A DNA stretch of 41,305 bases from an uncultured Microcaldota archaeon (GTDB lineage: Archaea; Micrarchaeota; Micrarchaeia; Anstonellales; Anstonellaceae): positions 1 through 41,305 of the forward strand of contig CAIXYX010000140.1 of assembly GCA_903923795.1 (NCBI GenBank). The letters are read 5' to 3'. Under the pieces are notes generated by a model. That model was not told the DNA's origin. It worked only from the letters and a program-made list of their open reading frames with translations, and did no database searches. Positions within the stretch are counted from its first letter, which is position 1, and the number at the start of each line of letters is the position of its first letter. Positions 33,141 to 41,305 of the stretch are shown piece by piece. The translations under genes and the position numbers were made by a program.

Positions 33141-34310
33141 ATGCTGCAACGCGATATCCTGCTCATCGCCGCTTTAGCGCTCCTTTTGTTCAGCGCAAGC
33201 GCCAATGTGATGCAATGGATGGGGAACGGCGACCTGTCGAAAGATATGGCCACGCTCAATGACAGCTACAATTCCGACAGAGTCGCATGGTCGGCGCAGA
33301 GCCAGGATTTCTCGGCGCAGATAGCGCGGCTGAATTCGCATTCTGATGCGCTGCAGGCGCAGATAGACGGCCTGCGGGCGCAATTAACCACGCAGACTTC
33401 GCAGAGAGTGGCGGCCGAGAACGCGCTTGCGCAGGCGCAGTCTGACATAACGTCGCGCGAAGCCATGCTGGCCGCGCAGTCGGCACGGATGCAGAACCTG
33501 CTCGCCAATTTCACGAATTTGCAGAACGACATAAACGATTCGATGAAATGGTTTCGGGACAATTCCGTCATCAGGGCCGACATGAACACGAATCTGGATT
33601 ATATCGAACCCCGCGTCATCGAGGATTGCGTTGATGGGGGCGTGCTGAATCTGGCATGCGTGGACCACATCCTGCAGCAGAGGATGGCCACGATAAGGTA
33701 CCGCCACGATTCATCGTCGAATTCTAGCAACAGGTTCCAGTCATTGGCCGAGACTGCGGCGAGGGGGAGCGGGGACTGCAAGGACTATTCCCTGCTGCTA
33801 AAAGCCATACTCAACACCGTGAAGGAGAAGAATCCGGGCTTGCACATAAGCGCGTGGGAGCCGGGTGGCTTGGACTCGTATATCATATTTCCGAAAGCCA
33901 GCCTGAACCCGCTTGGAAAAGACACATATTGGTATATGCCAAATTCGCGCGGGGTTGATTTGGGGAGCTTGGATGACGTGCATGGATATGTGGTGTGCTA
34001 TGCCATCAATTCGAGCGAGGGGCATTGCACAGTGGCGCTGTCAGGGGTGGAGGTGAATGACAGCTCGCAGATTCCCCTCGCGATGAATGGGGCGGCGGTG
34101 TTCGAGCCGCAGGACGGGCAGTATTACGGGCGCATAGGCCATGAATTCTCATTGTGCACGGCTTCTCGGTGGTGGGACTGCAGCACCACGCCAAATGTCA
34201 TCATTTTGATAATCAGCGACAAGGATTTGTACAGGATAGAGAATGGCAAGTGGGTGGGCTACGGGGATTATGCGAAAGAGGTTGCGGATGTTTCTGCGGC
34301 GGGCGGATAG
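33141..34310 (+). CDS. Membrane-anchored transglutaminase-like protein with coiled coil
   Basis: A protein of 389 residues. An N-terminal signal anchor (5-25, ILLIAALALLLFSASA) is followed by an extracellular coiled coil (about 55-135) rich in Ala and Gln. The globular domain has SLAETAARGSGDCKDYSLLLKAIL, with Cys213 in the GDCxDYS pattern of transglutaminase-like cysteine proteases. Downstream histidines in DDVHGYVVC and SEGHCTVAL could complete a catalytic triad. DGQYYGRIGHEFSLC follows. It may crosslink or cleave proteins at the cell surface. Activity is inferred from the Cys motif only. Confidence 0.8.
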   Translation: MLQRDILLIAALALLLFSASANVMQWMGNGDLSKDMATLNDSYNSDRVAWSAQSQDFSAQIARLNSHSDALQAQIDGLRAQLTTQTSQRVAAENALAQAQSDITSREAMLAAQSARMQNLLANFTNLQNDINDSMKWFRDNSVIRADMNTNLDYIEPRVIEDCVDGGVLNLACVDHILQQRMATIRYRHDSSSNSSNRFQSLAETAARGSGDCKDYSLLLKAILNTVKEKNPGLHISAWEPGGLDSYIIFPKASLNPLGKDTYWYMPNSRGVDLGSLDDVHGYVVCYAINSSEGHCTVALSGVEVNDSSQIPLAMNGAAVFEPQDGQYYGRIGHEFSLCTASRWWDCSTTPNVIILIISDKDLYRIENGKWVGYGDYAKEVADVSAAGG

Positions 34311-34386
34311 AGGGGATTTAAATTAACGAGGATGGATAACATATTGAAGATGATTTGCCTAAAACAAACGAATTGTGGTGATTTTG

Positions 34387-34521
34387 ATGAGAAAAGCAGG
34401 TTCAGCACGGCGCAATCTTTCGAGAAAAGGCGTGGCACGCGGCAAAGTGAAGGCGCGCAAGACAGTTGGCAAGGCGCAGTCCATGAGGGACAAGGGTAAA
34501 TGTTGTTGCGGCAAATGCTAG
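34387..34521 (+). CDS. 44-residue basic protein ending in CCCGKC
   Basis: The small frame begins ATG with GGTGATTTTG as ribosome binding site and encodes an Arg/Lys-rich chain (MRKAGSARRNLSRKG onward) ending in GKCCCGKC. A TATA-like ATTTAAATTAA lies near 34316-34326. Composition suggests nucleic-acid binding with a cysteine cluster that could bind zinc. It is not recognised and was missed by length. It converges with the helicase gene. Confidence 0.65.
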   Translation: MRKAGSARRNLSRKGVARGKVKARKTVGKAQSMRDKGKCCCGKC

Positions 34522-34564
34522 ATGGAATTTTTCTTTATTTTTAATTTCTGATTTTATTTATCGC

Positions 34565-37000
34565 TCATTCGTTTTTCTCTGCTTCCAAACCTTTAGCGGC
34601 CAGCTTCTTCGCCTCCTCCTTGTCGAGGAACTTGTTGTTGTTGCCGCACTGCGGCGAGAAGATGCATCTTGGACAGCCTGATTCACACGGGCAGGCAGCA
34701 AGTCTGTCCGCCGACATCTGGATGCATTCGCCATATCTTGGCATCACCATTTTTGAGAGGCCCGAGCCGCCTTCGCTGCCCTCGTAATAGAAAATTCTGC
34801 CGTCTGGATATGAGATGCCGCCTATCTCGGCAGGGTCTGCGCCGCACAGGGCCGGCATCATTGCGATGGAAACATGCTCCAAGGCATGCAAACCGTCGGC
34901 GAAGAGTGCATTGCCTGCATTTGAGAATGACCAGTCTGTCCAAAAGGCGGAAGTGTCGAATTCGTGAATCAGAGGCTCATCTAATTCGTGGCGGGCGATG
35001 ACTTGGCTTGTGAAAGAATCCTTGAGCATGTAGCCGTAGACTTCGTTTGAGATGTGCACCGGCCCTCTTGCCATGGGCACTGCACCCCACTGACTTTCGC
35101 TTTCGGTGTCGAGGATGCTGGCAGTCTTTTTTCTTAGTGACTGGGTGAAATATGGCTCGTCGCCATGGATTCTTGTGACATGCGCGACTTGCTCATCCAA
35201 ATCGAGTGACTGCGAGCGGTAGCGCCTGCCGCCGATGAGATAGATGGCGCCGGGGTAGAGCTCTCCGATGGCAATGGACGCCTCGCGCTCGCCGACTTGC
35301 TTGCCGGTCTCTGCGTCTATTATCCGCACCCTCTTGCCTGCATTTCGCAAGGAGAGTGTCTGCGCTTTTCTTATGCCGGCGACGGTTGTGGAATAGCGGC
35401 CCGCCCATGTGCGGAGGAATTGCTCTTCGACGAGTTTGGCGCATAATGCCTTGTCTGATTCATTCAATTCAGCATCATCGAGAGGCGCGTCTCTTGCCGC
35501 CGAGAGGAGGTGCCACAGGCGCACATGTGGATTGTCGGGTTTCGCGTGGCAATTTTCGGCTTTGCCCAAGAGGTAGACGTTTGGATTCGAGGCATAATAT
35601 TGGTCAAGAGGATTGTCTCTTGCCACGAGAATCGCGTAGCTGTCCTGTCCTTTCCTTCCCACTCTTCCGATGCGCTGGCGAAGCCTTGTGACTGTGCCGG
35701 GGAAACCTGCCAAAATGGCGGCATCGGCATCGCCGACATCCATGCCCAACTCGAGCGCGCTTGTGGCAGCCAGAATTTTCGTGCGGCCCGAATGGAAAGA
35801 CGCCTCGAGGTCGCGGCGCTGGTCGGGGGGAAGGCCGGAGCGGTAGACTGCGAGAGGAAGATCCATCTTCTCGGCGATGAGGCCCAAACGCTCCACCATA
35901 TTGTGAGAATTGCCGAAGATGAGGGTTTTTTTCTCTAGCTCCTTGGCTAATTTGAGGCAGGTGGTGATGACGCTCTCCTCGGATTCGCTGATGACTGCAT
36001 GGTGTATGAGGCCTCTGGGGGCACCCGTGCCCTGCACCAGTTCGAAATGTTTTCTGCCCGTGAGAAGTTCGGCGAATTCGAGCGCGTTGCCGATTGTGGC
36101 GGAGGAGCAGATGAATTGGGTGTGCATTGCCGCAGGGTCAATGTCTATTTCTTCATCTGTTTTGATTTGCGCAGATTCTGACTTTGCGGCAGCCATTAGA
36201 GAGTCGGCTGTTTTGAAAGCTGAGAGAGGGGAGGATGAGATGGGGAGCGAGGAAGAAGTTGCGCCGAGCGAAGCATGGGCAGAATTCTCGTCCAAATCGA
36301 GCTCGAAAAGCCGGCGCTGAGATGGGTCGAACTTCGGTTTTTTTGAATTCTGCTTGTTATTTTTTTTCTCATCCGGCTCCTTGATTTTCACTTTTTTTGC
36401 CAATGCATGCGGGTTTGCTCGTATGTATTTGATGAGCCTCTGCAAACGCCACAGCACATTGGAGACGTGCGAGCCAAGAGTGCCCGAATAGGCGTGCATC
36501 TCGTCCACCACGACGTATTGAAGTCTTGAGAAAAACGGTTTCCACAAGCGCGAATTGAGCAGCATGAAATGGAGCATGTCAACATTGGTGATTATGACAT
36601 GGGGGAAATCGCCGCGTATTTTCGTGCGCTGGGCGGTGGGCGTGTCGCCGTCATAGACTGCGGAGCGCACGCCCAAGAGGTTGAATTCTCTTATCCTGTT
36701 CCACTGGTCGCGGGAGAGGGCTTTTGTCGGGAAGAGCAAGAGAGAGCACTTGCCCGCCATTGCGGCTTCGACAACCGGCACCATGTAGCATTCGGTCTTG
36801 CCGGCAGCGGTGGGGGCCATGAGGACGAGGTCTTTTCCTTGGCGGATTAATTGAATGGCTTTGGTTTGATGGTCATAGAATCGCGTTATGCCCCGGTTTC
36901 TTAGCACTTCGCGCAGATTCGGCCTCATCTCCAGTGAGTCGTCGTATTGAGGGGGGTGGGGAGGCTCCTCAATCCATTGGGGATGGTAGGACTCGAGCAT
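34565..37000 (-). CDS. MrfA/Hrq1-type DEAD/H helicase with DUF1998 cysteine cluster
   Basis: A superfamily 2 DNA helicase of 811 residues. Motif I is APTAAGKTE (62-70), motif II DEMH (166-169), motif III SSATIGN (299-305) and motif VI RQRIGRVGRKGQD. The C-terminus has the four-cysteine MZB signature CESGCPRCIFSPQCGNNNKF. Known relatives (bacterial MrfA, fungal Hrq1) unwind 3'-tailed DNA and act in repair of crosslinks and mitomycin lesions. A low-complexity insertion (about 200-292, Lys/Asn-rich then Ser-rich) separates motifs II and III. The start is supported by a TATA box 27 bp upstream. Confidence 0.92.
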   Translation of the reverse strand: MLESYHPQWIEEPPHPPQYDDSLEMRPNLREVLRNRGITRFYDHQTKAIQLIRQGKDLVLMAPTAAGKTECYMVPVVEAAMAGKCSLLLFPTKALSRDQWNRIREFNLLGVRSAVYDGDTPTAQRTKIRGDFPHVIITNVDMLHFMLLNSRLWKPFFSRLQYVVVDEMHAYSGTLGSHVSNVLWRLQRLIKYIRANPHALAKKVKIKEPDEKKNNKQNSKKPKFDPSQRRLFELDLDENSAHASLGATSSSLPISSSPLSAFKTADSLMAAAKSESAQIKTDEEIDIDPAAMHTQFICSSATIGNALEFAELLTGRKHFELVQGTGAPRGLIHHAVISESEESVITTCLKLAKELEKKTLIFGNSHNMVERLGLIAEKMDLPLAVYRSGLPPDQRRDLEASFHSGRTKILAATSALELGMDVGDADAAILAGFPGTVTRLRQRIGRVGRKGQDSYAILVARDNPLDQYYASNPNVYLLGKAENCHAKPDNPHVRLWHLLSAARDAPLDDAELNESDKALCAKLVEEQFLRTWAGRYSTTVAGIRKAQTLSLRNAGKRVRIIDAETGKQVGEREASIAIGELYPGAIYLIGGRRYRSQSLDLDEQVAHVTRIHGDEPYFTQSLRKKTASILDTESESQWGAVPMARGPVHISNEVYGYMLKDSFTSQVIARHELDEPLIHEFDTSAFWTDWSFSNAGNALFADGLHALEHVSIAMMPALCGADPAEIGGISYPDGRIFYYEGSEGGSGLSKMVMPRYGECIQMSADRLAACPCESGCPRCIFSPQCGNNNKFLDKEEAKKLAAKGLEAEKNE

Positions 37001-37022
37001 GAAGGGATTTTATGCGGAGAGG

Positions 37023-37031
37023 AATTTAAAC
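37023..37031 (-). promoter_or_regulatory. TATA box of the helicase gene
   Basis: On the minus strand GTTTAAATTCC is centred about 27 bp upstream of the helicase ATG at 37000, fitting a leaderless transcript. Confidence 0.5.
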
Positions 37032-37103
37032 GGGTGTTCGGACAGTTTGGCTTGACCGAACAAAATGGCGAGTAGTATTAAAAGAGGAAATAAAGTCAGA
37101 GAT

Positions 37104-38339
37104 ATGAAAACGCGTGAATCGGATCTGTTGAATGAAACGAAATGGCAGCGTCGTGTTTCTCGAAGTAAAATGATTGGCTGGATAATCCTGGTTCTGCTTG
37201 CCCAGATGATGATTGTTTGCGCAGGCTCTAATTATGCGCAAGTGGGGGTCTGCATAAACGATAAATCAGCCCCGGATTCGTCAGCTGGAATTTGGCAAAA
37301 TGGATATCACTGCAGTTATGACGAGACTGGAATTTCGGGTGATGAACCGCAAATCAGATGCGTGGTGTGCACAGCGGCAGGAGATGCGGCAAATTCAGGG
37401 GCAGCTCAAACAGACAAGACAACTCTGAATTTTGAATCTGGCGACAAGGACGCCAAAAAAGCTTCGGCAGGATGGTTTGATGGAATTGGCGGATGGTTCG
37501 GGGAACAGGCGGACAGCTTCGCACAGGCGCTTGCTGGAGCCGGCAAAAGTGTGCGCAAGGCGCTTGACCCCGGCTTCTGCGAGACAAATGCGGATTGCAG
37601 CGCAAATGAGATATGCAAGCCGGGCTTAGGCTGCAGCGCGGCTCCGGCCTGCAACACCTGGAGAAAAGATGAGGGGAGCTCCGGACAAGTCAGGTTGGTA
37701 TTCATTGGAGACGGTTTTAGGACAGATGAAGACTTGAGAAAGGCAGTTGATGGAGTTGTTGATTGGGATGGCACGAATTATGGCCTGATGTCGCTCGAAC
37801 CATTCAAAAGCCACAAATTCCAGTTCGACATCTATTATGTGAGGTTGAATGAGAGCATCTGGGTCACAAATCAGAATAATCGAAGTCATGTGGATGAAGA
37901 AACCGTCGAAGAACAAAGTAAAATCTGTGGAGATACCGACCAATACATACTGCTCTCAAGACAGAGTTTTCGGTCATATGCTTATTTTGAATATGGAGAG
38001 GCATATGTTTCCTTGGGTAATGAATGGCTTTCCCAGTTCCAAAACAGGCTCGTGGACCATGAGTTCGGCCACTCGTTCGGGAAACTTAAGGATGAATATG
38101 TTGAGGACGGAAAAGAAGACTTGCCCGGACCACCCAATTGCGCCAGCAGCCAAGAAGAAGCCGAAAGCTGGTGGGGAGACATGCCGGGGACAGGCTATTT
38201 CGATGGATGCAGTTATGTGAGCGGCAATATCCGGCCCACGGAGAATTCAGTCATGCGGGACCAGTATTTGCTGTGGGATAGTTACGGACCGGTGAATGAG
38301 ATGCAGATACGGGATGTGCTCAACAGCGTCAGTAGGTGA
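37104..38339 (+). CDS. Secreted M64-like zinc metallopeptidase
   Basis: The 411 residues start at MKTRESDLLN; an upstream ATG at 37065 is possible, but AGTATTAAAAG lies 26 bp before 37104. A hydrophobic helix (MIGWIILVLLAQMMIVCAG) anchors or exports it. A cysteine-rich linker has CETNADCSANEICKPGLGC (Dickkopf-like spacing). The peptidase domain begins at VRLVFIGDGFRTDEDL and carries HEFGHSFGKLKDEY (His319, Glu320, His323), as in IgA peptidase M64 family enzymes. It probably degrades or processes proteins outside the cell. The next gene starts six bases later, so the two are co-translated. Confidence 0.85.
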   Translation: MKTRESDLLNETKWQRRVSRSKMIGWIILVLLAQMMIVCAGSNYAQVGVCINDKSAPDSSAGIWQNGYHCSYDETGISGDEPQIRCVVCTAAGDAANSGAAQTDKTTLNFESGDKDAKKASAGWFDGIGGWFGEQADSFAQALAGAGKSVRKALDPGFCETNADCSANEICKPGLGCSAAPACNTWRKDEGSSGQVRLVFIGDGFRTDEDLRKAVDGVVDWDGTNYGLMSLEPFKSHKFQFDIYYVRLNESIWVTNQNNRSHVDEETVEEQSKICGDTDQYILLSRQSFRSYAYFEYGEAYVSLGNEWLSQFQNRLVDHEFGHSFGKLKDEYVEDGKEDLPGPPNCASSQEEAESWWGDMPGTGYFDGCSYVSGNIRPTENSVMRDQYLLWDSYGPVNEMQIRDVLNSVSR

Positions 38340-38345
38340 TCTCTT

Positions 38346-39035
38346 ATGCGGGCATGGATGATTATTATCGGAATGATGCTATTAGTTGGCAACGTGCTCG
38401 CCGCCAGCACTCTTCCGCGTTATGGCATGGCGTATTCTCTTAATTTCGAATTGGCGGATGGAAAACTGACCTGCCCGAACTGGAGTCTTAGCGATGGAGA
38501 TGGGCGGAGATATGATGTTTACGAAGCAGATGGCACCCACCGCCTGTCTGCATTCGACGCGAGCGGGAAGGAGCTTTACACATTCAGGTTCTATCTATTT
38601 GCCACACCGTCTTATGCCGCACCCCGGGATTTCTTTGATGAAAACGGGACACAGATAAAATTCAAGGATGATAGTGATCTGCCAAGAGACCCCCGCTTGC
38701 GATCGTATCTGTACCCCCCTTACCACCCAAATGCCACCCGGTTGGAGGTGAGCGAGCTCAACGGCACGGTTTTGCTTGAGGTGGATGTTTCCAAATACGC
38801 GCATCTGGACTGGCAGGCAATCAAGAGGAACCGGGATGAATTCTACAAGAATAAGGCGAATCAGACCTCTGGAGATGCCAATCCGCCAAAACCGCCAGTG
38901 AACTGGACGAACGCATTCTACGGACTGTTGATGATACTCGCGGCCATCGCGTTGGTTTTGGGGAGTGCCATATTCTTGAAAAATTGGATGAAAAAGAGTG
39001 AAAAACAAAATGACGGAAAAATATTGAAAAAATGA
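38346..39035 (+). CDS. Exported membrane-anchored protein paired with the M64-like peptidase
   Basis: A protein of 229 residues with an N-terminal signal (MRAWMIIIGMMLLVGNVLAAS), a beta-rich external domain (about 22-185) and a C-terminal membrane helix (FYGLLMILAAIALVLGSAIF) followed by a Lys-rich cytoplasmic tail. The six-base gap to the peptidase gene implies one transcript and perhaps a physical partnership. The family is not recognised. It may be a substrate, inhibitor or anchor of the peptidase. Confidence 0.78.
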   Translation: MRAWMIIIGMMLLVGNVLAASTLPRYGMAYSLNFELADGKLTCPNWSLSDGDGRRYDVYEADGTHRLSAFDASGKELYTFRFYLFATPSYAAPRDFFDENGTQIKFKDDSDLPRDPRLRSYLYPPYHPNATRLEVSELNGTVLLEVDVSKYAHLDWQAIKRNRDEFYKNKANQTSGDANPPKPPVNWTNAFYGLLMILAAIALVLGSAIFLKNWMKKSEKQNDGKILKK

Positions 39036-39042
39036 AAAAGAC

Positions 39043-39960
39043 TTATTTCGCCTTGGCCATCTCGGCGGCGATTATCGTCTTGAAGCCCGGCTGGAGCTTC
39101 CCGGCGTTGTCGGTGTAGTTCTCGTATGGCAGGGCGCCGACAACCAATCTGCCGGTCACGATGTCGCCTTTTCTCACGCCGATGATGAAGCTGGGGGTTC
39201 CGCCCACTCCGGCCGCGCTGCCGGCTGCCTGCTGGGCTGCCAATGTGGCATCTTTGCCAGTGGCGGTGCAGTTGTTGAATTTGGCCATGTCGAGGCCGAG
39301 GGATTGCGCGAGGGTCTTCAATCCCGTGTCATCAGTCGTGCTGGTGTTGAATATCAGGTCGTGCATGGCCCAGTATTTGTTCTGGTCGCCTGCGCATTCA
39401 ACTGCCACGTGGGCGGGCTTGGCGGTCGGGTGCACGATGTAGTTGATGTGTATCATGTCGATTTGGCCGCCTGAGGCGTTCATGACCTGATGCATGGTGG
39501 GCTGCACCCTGACGCAGAATGGGCACTGGAAGTCGGAGAATTCCACTATGGTGAGTTTGGCGCTTGCGTTGCCCAAGATGGCACGGCCGCTCACATTCAC
39601 CACGCCGGTCTGCACGGGCGCTGGGGCTGACGGGGCGGATGGAGCCTGCTGGCCTGTTCCGCACCCGTTTTGCGCGCCATTGTTCGCCGCATTGGCTGCT
39701 GCATTATTCGCTGCATTGGCTGCCGCGTTGGCGGCTGTGCCGGTCGGAGCGGTGAGGTTGATGGTGTTGTTCACCGGCGCATTGACCACGACGGTGAAAC
39801 TCTTGGCTGAGAGGGTTTCATTGAGCGAGCTCATGGAGAAGTATATGGAGGCGGAGATGAGGGCGCCGACAAGAATCAATGAGAAGGCCAGAAGATATGT
39901 CGGATTGGCCTCGGACGAATGTGAATGCGTATGGCCCGCATATGACTTATCCTCGCTCAT
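39043..39960 (-). CDS. Membrane-anchored DsbA/thioredoxin-fold oxidoreductase
   Basis: A protein of 305 residues. A His/Ser-rich N-terminus (YAGHTHSHSSE) faces the cytoplasm. The membrane helix is about 21-44. An Ala/Asn-rich linker (about 74-105) carries one extra Cys (NGCGTG). The DsbA-like domain has FSDFQCPFC (146-149) and cis-Pro loop GGTPSFIIG, with a helical insertion between. It resembles the DsbA_4/Com1-like proteins that form or isomerise disulfides outside the membrane. GGAGGTAATTCT before the ATG is an excellent ribosome binding site. The cysteine-rich surface protein in this window is a natural client, by inference. Confidence 0.9.
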   Translation of the reverse strand: MSEDKSYAGHTHSHSSEANPTYLLAFSLILVGALISASIYFSMSSLNETLSAKSFTVVVNAPVNNTINLTAPTGTAANAAANAANNAAANAANNGAQNGCGTGQQAPSAPSAPAPVQTGVVNVSGRAILGNASAKLTIVEFSDFQCPFCVRVQPTMHQVMNASGGQIDMIHINYIVHPTAKPAHVAVECAGDQNKYWAMHDLIFNTSTTDDTGLKTLAQSLGLDMAKFNNCTATGKDATLAAQQAAGSAAGVGGTPSFIIGVRKGDIVTGRLVVGALPYENYTDNAGKLQPGFKTIIAAEMAKAK

Positions 39961-40102
39961 AGAATTACCTCCCTCGTATTTTTGTCTTTCCTCGAACCCA
40001 CCACGAGGTTAGACGTCGTTTGTTTGTGAAGGCAATGCAGAGATGGTTTTTAATTATGACGACTATGGTGGGAGAAAGAGAGATGGATTGTGAAAAAAAT
40101 AT

Positions 40103-40684
40103 TTATGTATTCCGGCGAGGGATGACTTTGAGCCGGTCTTTCATTTCGCTCAGTTTCTTGTCGGAATCTGTCGCGAGATCTTGTGTGTCGTTGACGGTTT
40201 TGTTGATTAGATTCTGATTGGCGACACCAGTCATGCCTTTGTCGGTTGCGGGGTTGCGGGAGGAGAAATCTTCGGAGGATTCAGAATCGGGAACGACTAT
40301 ATTTTGCTCGCTTCTCGAGATGCCGCTATTTTTCAGGAATGTGCGGATAGCGGTTCTTTCTGCTGATAGTTCTTTCTTTTCGCCAGCGCTTGTTTCCGGG
40401 GCCGCGAGTTTTGTGCGGATTTCCCTTAGCCTATGAAAGATTTCGTCAGTATCTGCGCTGGTTCCGGTTGGCTCATGATGAAAGATGTCCTTGAACTCCT
40501 CACGACCGGTTTTGCCTGAGATTTTGTCTTTTGCGTCGGAATTCAGATGAATTGAGATAAGACGATCGAGCCTTTCCGCCCGCTCCGGATTTCGGATTCT
40601 CCATGCGCTTTGCTTGTCCTGAGGTTGTGCATTCTGAACAAGGTTCGGTGGATAGTTGTTTGCTATGAGTTGGAAGAGAAGCAT
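40103..40684 (-). CDS. Unknown charged, probably helical protein
   Basis: A hydrophilic protein of 193 residues, rich in Lys, Glu, Ser and Asp, without signal or membrane helix. The middle (about 78-120, IFHRLREIRTKLAAPETS) could be a coiled coil, and the C-terminal third looks disordered. GAGGGATTCTG directly precedes the ATG, supporting a real gene. It is not recognised. It stands alone between the DsbA-like gene and the edge gene. Confidence 0.6.
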   Translation of the reverse strand: MLLFQLIANNYPPNLVQNAQPQDKQSAWRIRNPERAERLDRLISIHLNSDAKDKISGKTGREEFKDIFHHEPTGTSADTDEIFHRLREIRTKLAAPETSAGEKKELSAERTAIRTFLKNSGISRSEQNIVVPDSESSEDFSSRNPATDKGMTGVANQNLINKTVNDTQDLATDSDKKLSEMKDRLKVIPRRNT

Positions 40685-40817
40685 CAGAATCCCTCAGAAA
40701 TTTCCCTTGACTTCATGGAGTACAAAGAGGACAAAGGCTCTTAAAATCGATGATGAAACATGGGGTAGGCATCACACACGAAAAGCAGATGTTTTGAGAC
40801 CGTCCAATATCCAAACC

Positions 40818-40824
40818 TATATAT
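40818..40824 (+). promoter_or_regulatory. TATA box of the truncated edge gene
   Basis: TATATAT is centred about 27 bp upstream of the ATG at 40848, giving a leaderless start and confirming that a gene begins here. Confidence 0.55.
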
Positions 40825-40847
40825 CTGATTTTCGAAAAAGTTATCGC

Positions 40848-41305
40848 ATGACCATCGAACCGTTCCAAGAGATGAAACAAAGCATCGAGGAAAGAATCCC
40901 TGACTACGACACCGAGCAGTTCGAGACCATGAGGGACCGGATTCGCAAGGCGCTCAGGGAGAAAGAGAGCGAGATGCTGCTTTCGGTGCGCAGCCTCAAA
41001 ATTCTCATCTTGGGAGATTGGAATGACAAGGCCAAAATGGAACGATTGGTGGAACTAAAGCGCCTCCTGCTCAAAAATGGATTGTATGCAGAGACCATCG
41101 ACTCTTACTACAATCCGAATACGCGGGGTGGTTTGAGTCAGATACAAGTGTTCGAGACCTGCTGCATCATGCACCAGCTCATCGTATTCATCGATGGCGA
41201 AGGCCCGGGCACGCTCACCGAACAAAACTACCTGGCCCTCAATTACCAGTTCCAGTTCAAAGTCCTGTTCTACATCGAGGAATCGAAGTTCGACCGGCTC
41301 AAGGA
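40848..41305 (+). CDS. N-terminal part of an unknown protein with a Rossmann/TIR-like domain, cut by the window edge
   Basis: The frame starts at an ATG with a TATA box 27 bp upstream and is still open at the last base (152 residues seen). Residues 1-45 form a charged helix. From about 48 there is an alternating fold, SVRSLKILILGDWNDKAKME, then a helix, a short strand region (ETIDSYYNP), and LIVFIDGEGPGTLTEQNYLA, followed by FKVLFYIEESK. The order of strands and the late Glu-rich loop recall nucleoside deoxyribosyltransferase or TIR-type folds. No catalytic residue is certain. Confidence 0.6.
   Translation, partial: MTIEPFQEMKQSIEERIPDYDTEQFETMRDRIRKALREKESEMLLSVRSLKILILGDWNDKAKMERLVELKRLLLKNGLYAETIDSYYNPNTRGGLSQIQVFETCCIMHQLIVFIDGEGPGTLTEQNYLALNYQFQFKVLFYIEESKFDRLK

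Noticed and set aside
40043..40093. 16-codon frame beginning MVFNYDDYGG
   Set aside because: Too short, no ribosome site, no support beyond an ATG; also checked for a tmRNA tag and none fits.
1..41305. CRISPR arrays, insertion sequences, att sites
   Set aside because: No regularly spaced direct repeats outside protein-coding repeats, no transposase or integrase, and no terminal inverted repeats were seen.

Overview
The window reads as part of an archaeal chromosome. Archaeal markers are a KH/metallo-beta-lactamase/beta-CASP nuclease (aCPSF1), a proteasome beta subunit with a propeptide, a geranylgeranyl reductase-family flavoprotein, an intron-containing tRNA, class III (archaellin/pilin-type) signal peptides, and many genes with a TATA box about 26 bp upstream of the start codon, as expected for leaderless mRNAs. 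Genes with leaders carry Shine-Dalgarno sequences of the GGTGAT / GAGGGAT type. The mix of very large surface proteins, fused transporters and many unrecognised genes suggests a DPANN-like lineage (Micrarchaeota or Diapherotrites would fit), but that placement is inference.

Layout. 1-7500: a serine-centred region. On the minus strand a 2,3-BPG-dependent-type phosphoglycerate mutase, a TauE/SafE membrane protein, a class V aminotransferase, D-3-phosphoglycerate dehydrogenase and seryl-tRNA synthetase follow one another. A free-serine-kinase (SerK/SbnI, ParB-fold) homologue lies nearby. 7546-12692: a 1465-residue unassigned protein that joins a histidine-kinase-like HisKA/HATPase module to an aminoglycoside-phosphotransferase-like kinase domain, then a 218-residue unknown protein. 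12791-16848: a fused double-permease ABC importer with its ATPase, and a thioredoxin reductase. 16944-21137: a 1397-residue secreted protein with about 190 cysteines. 21325-24587: proteasome beta, aCPSF1 and thiol peroxidase. 24754-28447: two tandem diverged paralogues of unknown function and MetRS. 28481-29228: a small lipoprotein, tRNA-Arg(CCG) with a 38-nt intron, a probable structured RNA and tRNA-Cys. 29304-34521: a J-domain protein with a new-looking 42-residue repeat, a GH5 lipoprotein, geranylgeranyl reductase with a zinc-ribbon microprotein, a transglutaminase-like membrane protein and a 44-residue basic CCCGKC protein. 34565-41305: an MrfA/Hrq1-type helicase, a secreted M64-type metallopeptidase with a membrane partner, a DsbA-like oxidoreductase, an unknown charged protein and a truncated Rossmann/TIR-like gene at the edge.

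How the genes may work together. The serine cluster links glycolytic phosphoglycerates to serine, phosphoserine and Ser-tRNA. DsbA, thioredoxin reductase and thiol peroxidase form a thiol-redox set that would suit an organism exporting very cysteine-rich proteins. Several divergent gene pairs (gpmA/giant protein, paralogue/metG, tRNA-Arg/ncRNA-tRNA-Cys) appear to share one central TATA element. No CRISPR array, insertion sequence or prophage was seen, and no stretch longer than 300 bases lacks a gene.
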